Source: Vitis vinifera (Eukaryota > Streptophyta > Magnoliopsida > Vitales > Vitaceae). From it: a stretch of 64,000 nt of DNA. Position 1 is the stretch's first letter. Each line of letters opens with the position of its first letter. Of the stretch, positions 22,068 through 35,300 are shown piece by piece. The DNA is taken from contig NC_081820.1 in NCBI RefSeq assembly GCF_030704535.1, forward strand, positions 21,765,001 through 21,829,000. The letters run 5' to 3'. Under the pieces are notes generated by a model. It did not search any database and was not told where the DNA came from. It saw only the letters and a list, made by a program, of their open reading frames with translations. The position numbers were made by a program, and so were the translations under genes.

Positions 22068-25000
22068 CTACCTTCCGGTTAAGGTGATTGTATCCATAGC
22101 ATTAAGTGATGAAACTGGTACTCCTACTTGATTGCTCACCTGATCCTCTACATTCAATACATCATAATATAGAGCAGGCTTAGGAGGCATTTGCAAGAGT
22201 TCAATCTCACCTTCTAGCATCTTCAATGCTTTGCTCATGGAAGGACGATTTGTGGGCTTCATCTGTATACACCACAATGCAACTATCACCATTTTTTTTA
22301 CAGATATTTTTTCACTATCTGTGGCATCTTCCATTTCAATGTCCTCCCCTTGGTAAAATTTATCATAGATCCATGATGGGAAGTATATTTGACTTGAGTG
22401 ATCTGCTAATGCATTCAAATTCTTCCTTTTACCCACCATTTCCATCAACAACATTCCAAAACTATAAACATCGGCCTTGTTTGATATGCATCCAATGTTT
22501 TTGTAGAACAATTCTGGAGCAATGTATCCCATTGTTCCTCTTGCTTTTGTGAGAGAAACAATACTTTCATCTGTTGAATACAACTTTGCAAGGCCAAAAT
22601 CTGAAACTTTTGGAGTAAAGTCTTCATCGAGAAGAATATTGTGTGGTTTGATATCAAAATGCAGAATTTTCATATCACAACCTTGATGTAAGTATTCAAT
22701 CCCACGCCCTACTCCAAGTGCAATCTTATACAACCTCTCCCAACTTAAGGGGGTATTGTTTTCATGTTTCGGAAAAATAAACTTATCAAGAGATCCATTA
22801 GGCATGAAGTCATATATAAGAGCCCATTTTGAACCTTCTATGCAAAATCCAACAAGTTTCACCACATTAATATGATGGATCCTTCCAATTGTAGCCACCT
22901 CATTGATAAAATCTTGCCCATCAGCTTTAGACATAAGCAGTACTTTTACTGCAACAACTCGACCACTCTTGAGCTTTCCTTTATAAACAGAGCCAAAGCC
23001 TCCTTGTCCTAATTTATCCTTGAAACTATTGGTCATCTTCTTTATATCATAATAAGAGTACTTTATGAGTTGAAGACTTTTGTGATTTTGCAGGAATTCT
23101 TCAATATTATCATCTAATGATAAGTGTCTCCGTCGAAACTTGTAGATTAAGTAGGCAAACATGAACATCCCAAGTACAATTCGTACTCCAACGTATATTA
23201 TGACTGAACATACATAAAGCAACACAAAAAATATGAAATATATTAGAAAATATTTATGATCATATGAATTCAATTAATATTAAATCCACCAAGTAAACCA
23301 TTAGGCGGTTGCCTTGTTGATTAATCTAAAAATAAAGGTATTGTGAAACCTTTTGAGACTGGATTGAGTCTTGAACTGTGCTGCTTAGGGGCTCTCTATG
23401 GAAGTAATATGCTGATCAGTAGTAAAGAAAAAATTGGGGCTTTGGATTTGGAGGCCTCAGTTCCAATCCCACTGTTTTGACTTTTTGTATACAAGTGGAC
23501 TTGAAACTGAATTTAGATAAGAGTATATGCATTCCAAATCCCCTAAGCTGCTACTAATAATAATAATAATAATAAGTATTATTATTATTATTATTATTAT
23601 TTTTAATTCCTCTGGCTTTTGATTTTATAAATGAGGTCTTGCTTGGATAAAAAATTCTAAGGTGTTCATATAAAAAAACTACATTATACATATTAATTAT
23701 TGCACAAAGAATTAATAGTTGGGAACGGGAAGTCTCACCAATCTTTTGTAATATCCAGAATCCTGATAAGAAAATTAAGAATAACAGAAATTAAATTCAG
23801 AGAAGAACATGAATTAAATTAAGTTATAATTATAATCGTCAAATCATCCTTATTATATCAGATGATGACTATGCAAAATAAAGTTGGTAAAATGTAACGG
23901 AACTCCCTCAAACTTACCAATGGCCTCAATGTCATTGTCAAAGTAGTAGTCGTCCCGAAGATCTTTTTTAAGTTCTACATGATTGAATCAAGCAAGTAAT
24001 CTGAGCTTTTGCAAGCATAATCGAATGCAAAACAAATCTTTATAATTGGAAGAAGAAACAAAAGTAGGAATTTCAAGTAATTGAGTTAATATGAAGAGAG
24101 AGCTCTAAGTCAAATTATCTAATCGAAACTACTAAGCCTCACCTCCAATTGTAAAATTTGAGAGATTCACTATGTAGTCTGTGAATAAGAGAGGATATTG
24201 AATTCAAAATAAGAAAGATGTAAGTGAAAATATCACCATTATTATCACTGAAACCAAAAAGAAAATTATCGAGAAATAAGGACAAAAAGATAATAAACTC
24301 GGAGGCCTTACCAATTAAGTCAAACAGATTTAAAATCAATGTCCAGATCCCTGCATGATTATATATTCATATATACACATTATTTATTCATGGGGCAGTT
24401 CAAAATTGACTTCAAAGTTTTCATCATGCATGAATCACATTTAATTCATAACTCCAAGCCTCCTTTACGAGGCTTCAATACTAATCTTACTCACATGTTG
24501 GCTTGAAGCAGACGTAATACCAACACACAGTTGTAGCATTTGAAAGTATTGGTGAGTTGTACGATTTGAAAGTATTGCTGTAGTTGTAGCATTTGAAAGT
24601 ATTGCTGATGAAATTCGTATCACAGGATAGCCCTTTCACTTCGCATTCTCTGTCGCAGATGAAATACATAAATGAAAGTTCAAACCCCATGAGTAGCTCT
24701 TCTTGCAAATCTGACATTGATAAATGTCTTCCCTCCGCAACGGCCTTTGACTGAGTGACGATATTCCCATCCAAGATGCATGAATCGGGAATATCTCCGA
24801 ACTCCAAATCTCCAACTATTGCATACGCGTATGGTTTCGAGAAAGGGGAGCTGCGATTCGTGTTGCATGGAATGATAGGAATAGACTTATTATGAATCTT
24901 GTCACCAGTGATCGGCCATGGGCATGTAATGAAAACTACAGGATGAGAATGTCTAGGAAAGTAATATCCAACTGGATAATCACTCAAGTAATAGAGAGGA

Positions 25001-25332
25001 TAGGAGAAACAGTTTCCCATGCCCTTTTTCTTTAGGCCCGGATCCACTACCCGAATGGTATGGCTACTGTAGTTGATGTCTGCAACATGGTATTTTCCGC
25101 TGAAATTCAGGTTTACCATAGTACGATTATTTTCACAGATCAATTTCAAGAGGTGATGATGACCGAGGTTAGGCGCATAATCATCTTCCAAATAGAAAGG
25201 GTCACTGATGTTCATATCTCCGCAAGAAGATTTGAAGGTCTGATTTTTATCAGCAACGCAAACAGAAAGGAAGCACACATGGAGGATTGTTAGAAGCCCT
25301 ACTCCCACAAGATTTTCTTCCCTCAACATCAT
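22068..25332 (-). CDS. LRK10-like receptor kinase (GUB_WAK ectodomain, TM, non-RD Ser/Thr kinase), six exons
   Basis: Likely a plasma-membrane receptor kinase of the rust-resistance Lr10 / LRK10L group. Exons on the minus strand: 25332-24495, 24350-24312, 24178-24143, 23974-23918, 23762-23739 and 23203-22068. All introns are GT-AG in phase 1, and the joined frame is 2,130 nt (709 aa). I chose the start [10 protein letters not shown] because a signal peptide ([15 protein letters not shown]) follows; an upstream in-frame ATG would translate the GA repeat. A Cys-rich GUB_WAK domain ([14 protein letters not shown]) ends in a WAK-associated segment ([12 protein letters not shown]). The four tiny exons encode the stalk; the membrane span is about 332-353. 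Kinase landmarks: [29 protein letters not shown] (Phe before Asp, so non-RD), DFGLAKL and GTMGYIAPE. All catalytic residues are present. The ligand is unknown. Confidence 0.9.
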
Positions 25333-25337
25333 AAACT

Positions 25338-25338
<1 letters not shown>

Positions 25339-25370
<32 letters not shown>
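25339..25370. repeat. (AG)16 microsatellite in 5' leader of receptor kinase
   Basis: A 32-bp AG dinucleotide run lies 6 bases before the chosen ATG of the minus-strand kinase gene, so on the mRNA it is a (CU)n tract next to the start codon. Length variation here could affect translation or start choice. Confidence 0.9.
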
Positions 25371-25372
<2 letters not shown>

Positions 25373-25442
25373 ATTACTTTGTTTTTGAAGTTGCATATTG
25401 TAGTGATAATTAAATACACAATTACCCTGACCCAACTCAACT

Positions 25443-25760
25443 ATCTTGACTCATGTCTTCCAAGCTAGTTTTTTTGGTCATTGTGTTTCTCCATCATGTA
25501 AGACAAATGCTAAACCAATTTAGACGTCCAAACTTTTTTCTCATTTTTACATTGACTATCACCATCAATGTATATGATTTTATGTCATCCCAATTAATTC
25601 TTTTGAAAATAATAACATTCATGACAAAAATAAACCATCAAAGGAATTGGTCAAACATTCTACCATTCAATCCTTACTAGATACATCAACGACCCCATAA
25701 TGTTTGAAATTTCAATGTGGATACCTTTCTAGACTATCCTTCCCAATAATGCTTTAAAAT
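25443..25760 (+). repeat. Single diverged monomer related to the 36.5-40.9 kb tandem array
   Basis: The order of landmarks matches the array monomer: TCTTCCAAGCTAG, TTTCTCCATCATGTAAGACAAATGC, TTTTTTCTCATTT, CAATTAATTCTTTTGAAAAT, AAAGGAATTGGTCAAACATTCTACC, then TAGATACATCAAC. It sits immediately upstream of the minus-strand kinase gene. Confidence 0.7.
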
Positions 25761-27235
25761 ATAGTTGCACCCAACTTCTCATGAAAAACAAAGATTATTA
25801 TTCATAGATCCCTAGTGTTTAGTTTTTTTAATTGGTATATTTGGACATTATCCCCGGCCCATAAATTGTGTAAAATTTTTTGGTACCTGTTTTTCAATGA
25901 AAATAAGAAACCATAGAAGGAATATGTATATCCTTGTTATAGACATCAACTACCGAATGTTTCTACATTGACACCTTTTTTACTTTACAATTAATTGAGC
26001 CAATTTTTAAAATCCAAATAATTCCTAATAATTAAAGATTCATTAAAGAATTTAAAATAACAAGTTTCACTTGTTTAGAATTTATTTACTTAATAAGAAA
26101 ATTTAGAAAGCATAGTTGTGCACATAAGAACAAAAGTAAAGTCCAACATATTATATATTAGTTTTGGTTTATTAATTTTTAGTAGTTTAAAAATTATTAA
26201 ACTCATCAACAAATCCAATAAATTAAATCTTTCTTTATTTGAAGTCTATTTTTATAGTAAGAAAATTCATAAAAATATAGTTATATGTAGAGGAGAAATA
26301 AAAGTGTTATTATAGACTAATTTTGTTTATAATTTCTTATATTAATTGCATCATAATTTGAATTTCAAATTATTTTAAAAATTACTAAACTTTTTAATGA
26401 ATCCAATGTCATAAATTTTGTTGGATTTGAAAATTGTTTGTTGGATTTGAAATTTGTTGCCTAATGAAATCACAAAATTAGTGATGCGTAAAGAAAAAAA
26501 TTAGCAAACATATTCATAACGAACTTTAGTACTAATTGAATACATTTTGAATTTCAAATTATTTTAGAAATTAATAAATCGTGTATATCAAGTGTTTATT
26601 TATTTTGGAATTTATTTATCTAATAATTTTTTTAAAGAAATTAAAAGAAAATTCTAAAAAGTATATGTAATTAAGAAAGATTATATCTAAATATTTTTTC
26701 TAGTGGTTGGTAGAGAGAATGTGAAAGAAAATTATGTTATGCTTAATTTATTAAAAGAAAATGAGAAAGAAAATTTAAATAAGACATTACTCATCAACTA
26801 CCAACATTATTTCACTCCTTGTTGACAACATCAACCACCCCACTACATTGAATATTGAAAGTTGACACCTCCAAAGAGTCCATCCCGTTAATTCTTTTTA
26901 TAACCGTGGGAAACTACTTACTTGAAAATTTGGGAAGAAATGTAAAGAAAAAGTAAAAAGAAAGAAAAAATTAAAAATTAGATTTAATATTAATAAATGA
27001 TTTTTATATATTATTTCAAATTTATTTTATTTATTTTCTCTTATTTTTGTAAAATTAAATAATTTAAAAACACATTCTAGGTATATTGTCAAATTTTACA
27101 TTTTATACCCAGATTAATTTAGCACAAGTGTCTCATGTGATGTTTCCATTTTAACAATACTTAAAAACAATCCTCACATATTTGATGCTTTTATGCCATT
27201 TTTATTAATTCTTTAGGAAACAATATCACCCATTT
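25761..27235. other. AT-rich spacer between the two receptor kinase genes, first part
   Basis: There is no gene. Isolated fragments resemble the array monomer's neighbours (GGCCCATAAATTGTG near 25856, ACATCAAC near 25946). The segments ATTAAACTCATCAACAAATCCAA (26193) and TAGAAATTAATAAATCGTGTATATCAAG (26563) recur in similar form near 30960-31200, so this spacer contains repeated blocks. Confidence 0.4.
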
Positions 27236-28130
27236 TTCAGTGGCCGTTTCTCTATGGCAAAAAGAAACTACTAAAGGAATTGACCAAGCACTTCTACTCT
27301 TTAATTCTTATTAGATACATCAACCACCCCGCGATATTTAAACTCCTTCCTAATAATTGTTTTGAAAATAGTAACACCCTCTTCTCATTAAAAACAAAAA
27401 ATCATTGGGCATGGATTTCCATAGTGTTTAGTCAAGCTTGTTTAGTTTTTCTAATTGATATTTTGTTGAACATTATCTCTAGCCTACAAATTTTGTGGAA
27501 AATGTTTTGGTGCCAATTTTTCCATAAAAAATAACAAATAGTTGAAGAAATTAGTCAAGCTTTTCTATCATTATTTAGTTTTTCCAATTGGCATTTTTCT
27601 TGACGTTATCACTATTTGGTTTTTCTAATTGATATTTTTTTGTTTTACTTTATCCCTGGCCCACAAATGTTGTGGAAAATCTTTTAGTGTTTGTTTTTTC
27701 ATGAAAAAGGGAAATCACCAAAAGAATTAGTCAAATTTCTCTACCACTATTTTCTAATTAGAATTTTCTTGACATTATCCCTAGCCCACAAATTTTGTGG
27801 ACAAAATTTTGGTGTCTATTTTTCCATGAAATATAGGAAACTGTCCAAGGAATTGGTCAAACTTTTCTACAATAGTTTAGTTTTTCTAATTGGCATTTTT
27901 CTTGACGGTATCCCTAGTCCACAAATTTTGTGAAAATTTTTTTGGTGCCTATGAAAAAATAGAGAACCACCTAAGGAATTAGTCAAACTTTTCTACGATT
28001 GTTTAGTTTTTCTAATTATCATTTTTCTTGATATAATCCCTAGCCCATGAATTTTGTGGAAAATTTTTTGGTGCCTGTTTTTCCACGAAAAATAAAATCC
28101 GCCAAATGAATTAGTCAAGCTTTTCTACAT
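27236..28130 (+). repeat. Tandem repeats, about 125-bp unit, related to flanks of the array
   Basis: A unit beginning AAGGAATTAGTCAAACTTTTCTAC and running through TTAGTTTTTCTAATTGGCATTTTTCTTGAC and CACAAATTTTGTGGAAAATTTTTTGGTGCC recurs at about 27543, 27718, 27843, 27968 and 28093, most often spaced 125 bp. The opening block shares the CTAAAGGAATTGACCAAGCA and TTAGATACATCAACCACCCC motifs of the larger array. Confidence 0.7.
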
Positions 28131-29036
28131 GGTGTCTATGTTGATACCTTCATACTCTTAAGAACCGACCGGTTAAACCGCTGACTGGAGCTTGGTCCAG
28201 TTCGGTTCACATGTTGAGTCGAGAGCAGAGAGCCCTTTGAATCAGGGTAGAGCCAGATTGAATCCTTTGGCGGGTTCCGGTTCATTCGGCCCATTCTCTT
28301 TTGGGCTTCAACGCATACCTTTTCTAATTTGGGCAAAATGTTGAATGGGCTTTAACAAAGTCTCCCAGGCCCATTGACCTACTTGAACTCTAACTTAGCA
28401 CAAGTTTCCGATGTGGTATGGCATTTTATGCCAAAAAGTCACAAATGTCACAGTGTGGAAGCTTAAACCATTGACCAATTGACCAAAGGTTTAGAAAAGT
28501 GACGGTGCAACCACTAGACCATATGCTAGTTTTGTTGGTAATTATAAAGTAAAATAACCTAATATTGTTTAAAATTATAAAATAATCTGACATTTAATAT
28601 CTAAATGAAATTAAATAATATAATTTTATAACTTTTTATTCATTTTCAATATATATCTTTATATTTATATTTATAATTTGAGAATATCAAACATGAAAAA
28701 TAAATATTATTGATTTTAAATTTTATTAGACATATATTAGATTTTTTAATTGTTTTTAATTTTAATAAAATATAAAATTATATATTTATGAGGATACGAG
28801 CATGAACTGAAAACTTTTTTTATTCAATGAAAGATGATGTTTTGAAAACATTGATAAAAACCATTTTTGCCTTTATTTTAAATCATCAATTAAAGAATCA
28901 TTCAAGCTATTTTTTTTAATATATCTTAAAGGCTTGTTAGTGGAAATTGCCCCAAAATGCCTAAAGTTTTTAATTTGACAACTTCCTAAACATTATTGCT
29001 TCCTATAAATTTTCTAGAAAATTTAGCCTATTTCAA
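28131..29036. other. Spacer with possible transposon remnant, no gene seen
   Basis: A GC-richer block at 28150-28540 (GAACCGACCGGTTAAACCGC, TTCGGTTCACATG, GGTGCAACCACTAGACC) looks like part of a dispersed plant repeat, but I could not classify it. An open frame on its minus strand is short and has no recognisable domain. The remainder is AT-rich. Confidence 0.35.
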
Positions 29037-29503
29037 ATTTGGTTTGTAAAAATAGTTTTTTATTCTTTGAAAAAAAGAAAAAAAGAAAATTAGGGCTTTT
29101 TTAGTAACTATTTTCACAAGGGATTTTTTTTCTCTATAAAAAAAATATAAAATAATACTTTTGAAATCAAAAAACATAAAACAATTTTTTATCTTTAAAA
29201 ACAAAAAACAATTTTTTACCCTTAAAAATAGAAAACAAGGAATTTTCAAAGAATATTTTTTAATTGTTTTCACTTGTTTTTTTAGGGATATTTTAAAAAG
29301 TAATTATACAAATATGAAGAATGATTAAAAATAAAGCACTATATATAAAAGTTATTTTTAAAACATATTTATAAATAAGTTCCAAATTGACATTTGTTCT
29401 ACAAAACATTAAAGAATAATTTACAAAGATTGTTTTCTAATTGTTCTCAAAATTTATTTTTTAGAATTGCTTCCAAAAATGGTTACTCAACAAGGCCTTA
29501 TTT
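29037..29503. mobile_element. AT-rich MITE family copy (diverged, possibly nested)
   Basis: The left end GGTTTGTAAAAATAGTTTTTTATTC and the right end AAAATGGTTACTCAACAAGGCC are approximate inverted repeats of each other. Inside are the family landmarks CTTTTTAGGGATATTTTAAAAAGTAATTATAC, AATGATTAAAAATAAAGC and TCTACAAAACATTA. Confidence 0.5.
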
Positions 29504-29576
29504 TCAACAATCCAAACCATTTTTGGTAACTTTTGGAAATGAAATAATTCTTTGAAAACTTGTTACCAAAACAAGG

Positions 29577-29940
29577 GACCTATTTGATAATTGTTTTCAA
29601 GAACAATTTTTTGTTCTTTAGAAAAAAAAAAACATGTTTGACAATTAAAAACTATTTTATGTTTTTTATTCTTAAAAACAGAAAATAGGGTATTTTTGGA
29701 TAATAACTTTTAGTTATTTTCTGTTGTTTTCATTTGTTTTCTAAGGGTTGTTTTAGAAAATAATTATATAAACACGTAGAATGATTAAAAATAAAGGATT
29801 AGATATAAAAAATATTAAAAACAAGTTAAAAACATTTCAGATTCCCAAACAGACTTTTATTCTACAAAACATTAGAAAATAGTTTTCAAAAACTTTTCTC
29901 TAAAATCATTTTCGAAAATAGTTACCAAATAAGGCAAATA
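29577..29940. mobile_element. AT-rich MITE family, full-length copy
   Basis: The ends are CCTATTTGATAATTGTTTTC and, in reverse orientation, the complement of GAAAATAGTTACCAAATAAGG. This gives imperfect terminal inverted repeats of about 20-24 bp around a non-coding core of about 320 bp. Landmarks are TAATTATATAAACACGTAGAATG and AGACTTTTATTCTACAAAACATTAG. Relatives occur at 12.5, 29.0, 29.9, 41.5, 47.2, 53.1 and 60.7-61.3 kb. Confidence 0.65.
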
Positions 29941-30190
29941 TGTTTCATGAAAACATATATTAATTGTTTTTAATCATTTTCATTTATTTTTGGAGGACTA
30001 TTTAAAAAAAATAATTGTTCACATGTGGAGGGTGATTAAAAATAAAGTATCATAAAAAAATTAAGTTATTTTTAAAAAATATTCAAAAACATAGAAAATA
30101 GGTTGAGAATATTTCAAGTTCCTAAATAAACTTTTATTCAAGAACACATTAGAGAATTGTGTGTTAAAACATTTCTCAATACCTGTTTTT
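29941..30190. mobile_element. AT-rich MITE family, partial copy
   Basis: It contains TTAATTGTTTTTAATCATTTTCATT, TAATTGTTCACATGTGGAGGGTGATT and AAACTTTTATTCAAGAACACATTAG in the family order. It follows directly on the full-length copy, as if inserted side by side. Confidence 0.5.
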
Positions 30191-32385
30191 CATGGAAAAT
30201 AAGTTAAGCTTAAATGGCTACCATTATTTCTATCATTTTTGGATCCATCAACCTACCAAAGTTCAATGCTTCTATGTTGACACCTTGGCTCTGCCATTAC
30301 AATAAATTCCTCTAAAAATAATCACCCACTTTTTCATGGAAAACAAGAATTTTTTTTTATATTTTAAATTATGAACACTAATATTAAAAAAAATCATAAA
30401 TTAATTTTTTAATAAAAATAATACTATTTTACTATATGTTATAAAACTATAGATAGCGGTTTAGAGATATGGATACTCTTTGGAGCTAATCAAGTAGTCT
30501 CCTTTCTTACGAGTGAATCTCTATGCTTTCTTTCTTTCAGCATAAGCATATATGCTAACCTATTTCAATATCTTCGTAAAAGTATAATTGAATTTTATTG
30601 TTAAAAATAAATGATAATAATTAGAAATAATAATAATAATTAATAATATTGTATTTAATGTGTAACTAAGTAATGTTTTTCATTATATGTAATATTTAGT
30701 ATAGAGTATTTTAGACTAGTTTTAATTCACTTTACAATTAATTGTGTCTCAATTTTAAAATCCAAATTAATCTTAAGAACTAGAATATATATTAAATAAT
30801 TTAAAACATTAAGCTCACTTGATTTAGAATATATTTACTTAAAGCATAGTTGTATACATAAGAGCAGTAGTAAAGTCATATCTCATTATGTACCAACTTT
30901 GATATATTATTTCTAGTAGTAGTGGAATTTATTTTTGAATTCCAATTTTTTTTTAATTATTAAAGTCATTAACAAATCTAAAACATTAAGCTTTGTTAGA
31001 TTTGGAGTTTATTTACTTCGTAAAGTTATGTGTAAAGAAGAAACTAGCTAACTCATTCATAATAAATGTGAATTTTTAATATTAATTAGATCAATTTCTA
31101 GTTTCATGACTTAGTAATAATTGAATCAATTTTGTCGAGTTTTAAGTATTTAAAAAATTAGTTGATTGCATATACCAAGTGTTTGATTGATTTGAAATTT
31201 ATTTTTTCAATAAAAAATACACAATTGCCAAAACTCAAGCCAAATATCTTGAGTTATGTCTTGTAAGTTGTTTTTTCGGTCATCAAAGACAACAACGTTA
31301 TCCCATCATTTAAGACAAATGTTTTAAACCAATATGGACATCCAAACCTTTTTTTTAGTAACATCCATTTTTTAGTGCCTATTTTTCTATGGCAAAAAAA
31401 AAACCATGAAAGGAATTGGTCAAACATACACCTTCTTGGAAGATCCTTAATTCCTAATAATTCTTTTGCGAAAACTCACTTTTCATTGTTTGGTCCTTCT
31501 CATTGATACACCATAGACGTTATTCCTCTTTGGCATATTTTGTGGAAAAAATTTTGGTGCATCTTTTTCCATGGAAAATTAGTAATGACAACCACCTAAG
31601 AATTAGGCAAGCCTTTCTACCCTTATCTCTATCCTTGTTGGATGCATCAACTACCCCACAATGTTTTGTTTTGACATTTCTATGTTCACACCTTCCTACT
31701 CTTAAGTCTTATGAAAACAATAGCAACCATTTTTCAATGAAAAAAAAATCCTGAATTAAAGAATCACTCAAGCTATTTTTTTTAATATTTCTTAAAGTCT
31801 TGCCGGTGGACATTGCCCCAAAAACCCCACCTAATATTTTTAATTGACACCTTCCTAGACATTATTGTAATATTTTTACTGAAAACACCATAATATTTTT
31901 AATTCTTTTGGTATATATAAAGTTACTTATCTTTTTAACGAGTCTAACATTATAAGTTTCACTATATTTAGAGTTTGTTTGCTAAAAAAATAAATATAAC
32001 AAGAAATAAAATAAGAAGGAAAAATAAAAAATAAATTTAAATCAATAAATTATTTCAGTAAACTACTTTAAACTTATTTAACTTATTTATTTATTTTACA
32101 TAAAATTAAATAATTTTAAAATATATAAACTTTTAATAAGTTTTAATTATATTTGATTTTTTTAGAAAAAAAAATCTTATTATTTTTTCTTCTTTCCTTA
32201 TTACTTTCCGTAGTCGTACAATCTTTCCAATCCGCAAGATCACAAACTTTGACTCCTAGTACCTAAGTATTGAATAATTTTATGTCAGAGATTAAAATAA
32301 ATAAATAAAACGCTCCATTTATTAAGAAGATGCAAAAGAAAGAGTAGAGCTCGTTCCTCACTCCTTTGCAAAAAATCCAAATCTA
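30191..32385. other. Spacer upstream of second receptor kinase, with array-related fragments
   Basis: There is no gene. At 31255-31800 the sequence again follows the array family (TGTCTTGTAAGTTG, TTATCCCATCATTTAAGACAAATG, AAAGGAATTGGTCAAACATAC, TTGTTGGATGCATCAACTACCCC), ending with a block (TTTCTTAAAGTCTTGCCGGTGG) that recurs near 41505 and 28920. The last 300 bases before 32386 should contain the promoter of the plus-strand kinase. Confidence 0.45.
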
Positions 32386-35300
32386 ATGTCCATTGAGGGG
32401 CTCATCAGTAGCTTGCAGTACTGCAGAGGAGACTATCAGATGAGCATTTCCTTGAAAATGGTATTCCTCTATCTGTGTTGCTGCTTGACTGTAATAATTA
32501 GTAGTTTTGCAGAGACTGGAGTGAGCCAAGATGAGTGCATGGTGTCACAGAGTTGCAGCCTCCAGGGCCCCCCCATCCTTTTCCCATTCCGGCTTAAAGG
32601 CCACCAGTACCCAGACCACTGTGGCTGCTCTTTGTTTGCGCTCTCCTGCACAGAGAGGAATCAGACGATTCTAGAGCTGCCAGACTCAGTAAACCTCTTG
32701 GTGAAGGAAATAAATTACAGATCTAAGGAAATCCTTGTTCAGGACCCTGATAATTGCTTCCCAAGGCAGTTACCTAATCTCAATTTAGCTTCCTCTCCCT
32801 TCCAGTTCTTGAATGATTACGTAGATGACCTCACCTTCTTCAAATGCCCTTCAAGAAACAGTACTAAATATTATGATGGATCCTCTGTGTCACTCATCCC
32901 TTGCCTTGGAGGGCCTGGCTTCCAAATTTATGCTGTTTATTCATTGGAATACCCCGGTATCGCGTACCTACCATCTTGCAGCAAGATGTACAACGTCGCA
33001 GCAGCTCCTTATGACGTTATTAGCTCACAGAAAAATGCTACTCGGCTGACATGGACCAAGTTGCCACACTGCGAAGCTGAAGGTAAGACTTGCAGCCCCA
33101 CTGGAAATTAACCGTCGATATACTATCTCAAATCAAAAGTAGTTTTATTAAATGTGGTGTTTGTTTTTTTAACATATAACTTGCTTTGAGACTTTACATC
33201 ATTTATTTTTATTTTTTCGTTGATTTATTATTTATTTTTAAAATTTTTTGACTGAATAAAAATAACTAAAATATTTTACATCTTCTTCTAAATACTAAAA
33301 TTAAATCATAATAACTAAAGTAAACGTGACTTTTTTTACTATTTAAAACTTAATAGAAATAAGATATTAAAAAAAACAAACAACTTAATACTTAACACGA
33401 TTAAATACTATTTAATCTTAACTTCTATTTAGAATTAAGTTTAAAAAAATCAAATATTTCCTAAAAGTGCGATATTGGTAATGTTTTTCTTCAAAATGCT
33501 TTTAGTAGTGTTTTTTCTAACAGTATTTTTAAGATAATAACTTAACAGAAAACATTAAACATGATTTTTTTTAGTTTTTTAAATTTTAGCAAATCTGTGA
33601 TTTTTTTTTCAAAAATACTTTGTAGACTAGAAGTGACTTTTAAAAATATTACTAAATGTACTCTAAGTTTGATCGTTCAAATATAATATGATACAATATA
33701 AGACATTGAATAATATATCATATTCCATATTTGGTTGTATAGGATAAGTAATAGGATATATCATTTCACCACTTTTTATATTCCTTAATTCCCTATCCAT
33801 GGTATAATAATCTCAAATTGAGGAATGTCATGTACATGTCTATTAAATTAGTATTTTATGCTTCTTATCAATTTTCTTCATTTTTTTTTTCAATTTTCTA
33901 TATTATTCATTTTATAACACAAGTAATTGTGATTAAAAAAAATTAATTTATGATTAAAGAAAGGACTAATATATATAAATATCATAAAATAATACAAATA
34001 TATGTATTACTTAATATAATATATAAAAATCTATCTTCTAAATTTAATAATATAATATGATATAATATTTTTATTTATAAATTTTGCATATTTCAATCAT
34101 AAATATGTTTTTCATTTTATCTTTTATTCTTTTTACAAATTAAATATAAGTATAATAGAATATATCATATTTGATATAATACCCCAAGATATCATGCTTT
34201 TGTATATGAAGACACTTCAATATAATTGTAAAGAAAGTGAAAACAAATTTGTTAGGAAATTGATGCAGAGTCATGGAATGATGTATGTGTGTTCAGCTTT
34301 TTATCTTTAATGCAGATGATCACTATTAAACTGCATTGTCACATTATTCTTTTCTAAATATGTACTTAAAATTTTATTGTTCCTCATTAAAAATGGCTGC
34401 AATGTGTGAATTTGGATTCATTTTTCCTTTTAACCAAGAAGAACAACTTCCTCCTATATGAGTAATTGCTGCAAATTGTTGGTTTGGATGTATATTAATA
34501 TAGGGTTTAGCTTTTATAGTTTTCTGCCACAAAAGAGATTAAACCAATGTGATCAGTTGATGAAGACTGTCCACCCAAGACAACTATACATGTGACAAAA
34601 TGGGGATTAATGATTTGGTGGCAATTTTAGTACTTCAAGCCTAGGGAAAGTTCTTTGTCAAAGACCCTGGCACAACTAAAATTAATTGACCTCAAAAATG
34701 AAACTAGAAAGGCATAAGGGTCACAAATTAGAGCCAAGGCTGAAAATCAAGAAGCAGTATACATATACAATGTCAGTGATTTTTGTTTATCTAATAAGCC
34801 TAACAAACTAATAATTTCATTTCCTTTTACAGGTGCAACAAAAAAAAAATTAATTGTTACAGGTAATTTTCAGTAACTTGGTTGCTTTTCCTTCAATCAC
34901 TAAAAAGAAAATCGATCTTGACCCTTTTTTTTTTTCCATATACAGGTGAAAGCCTTGGTTCCCTTTTTCTTGTGACACTTGTCTTTGCACTCTACCGAGT
35001 TTATAGCTCAAATGAATCGAAAAGACAGCACAAAATAAAGGTTATAAAGTTCTTGGAAGATTACAGAGCCCTCAAGCCCTCAAGATACTCTTATAATGAT
35101 ATTAAGAGGATTACAGATGGGTTCAAGGAAAAATTAGGTGAAGGAGGTTATGGAACTGTCTATAAAGGAAAGCTTTCTAATGAAATTTTTGTTGCCGTGA
35201 AGATCTTGAATAATTCTAATGGAAATGGTGAAGAATTCATTAATGAAGTGGGGACAATAGGTAGAATCCACCATATCAATGTTGTTCGCTTGATTGGCTT

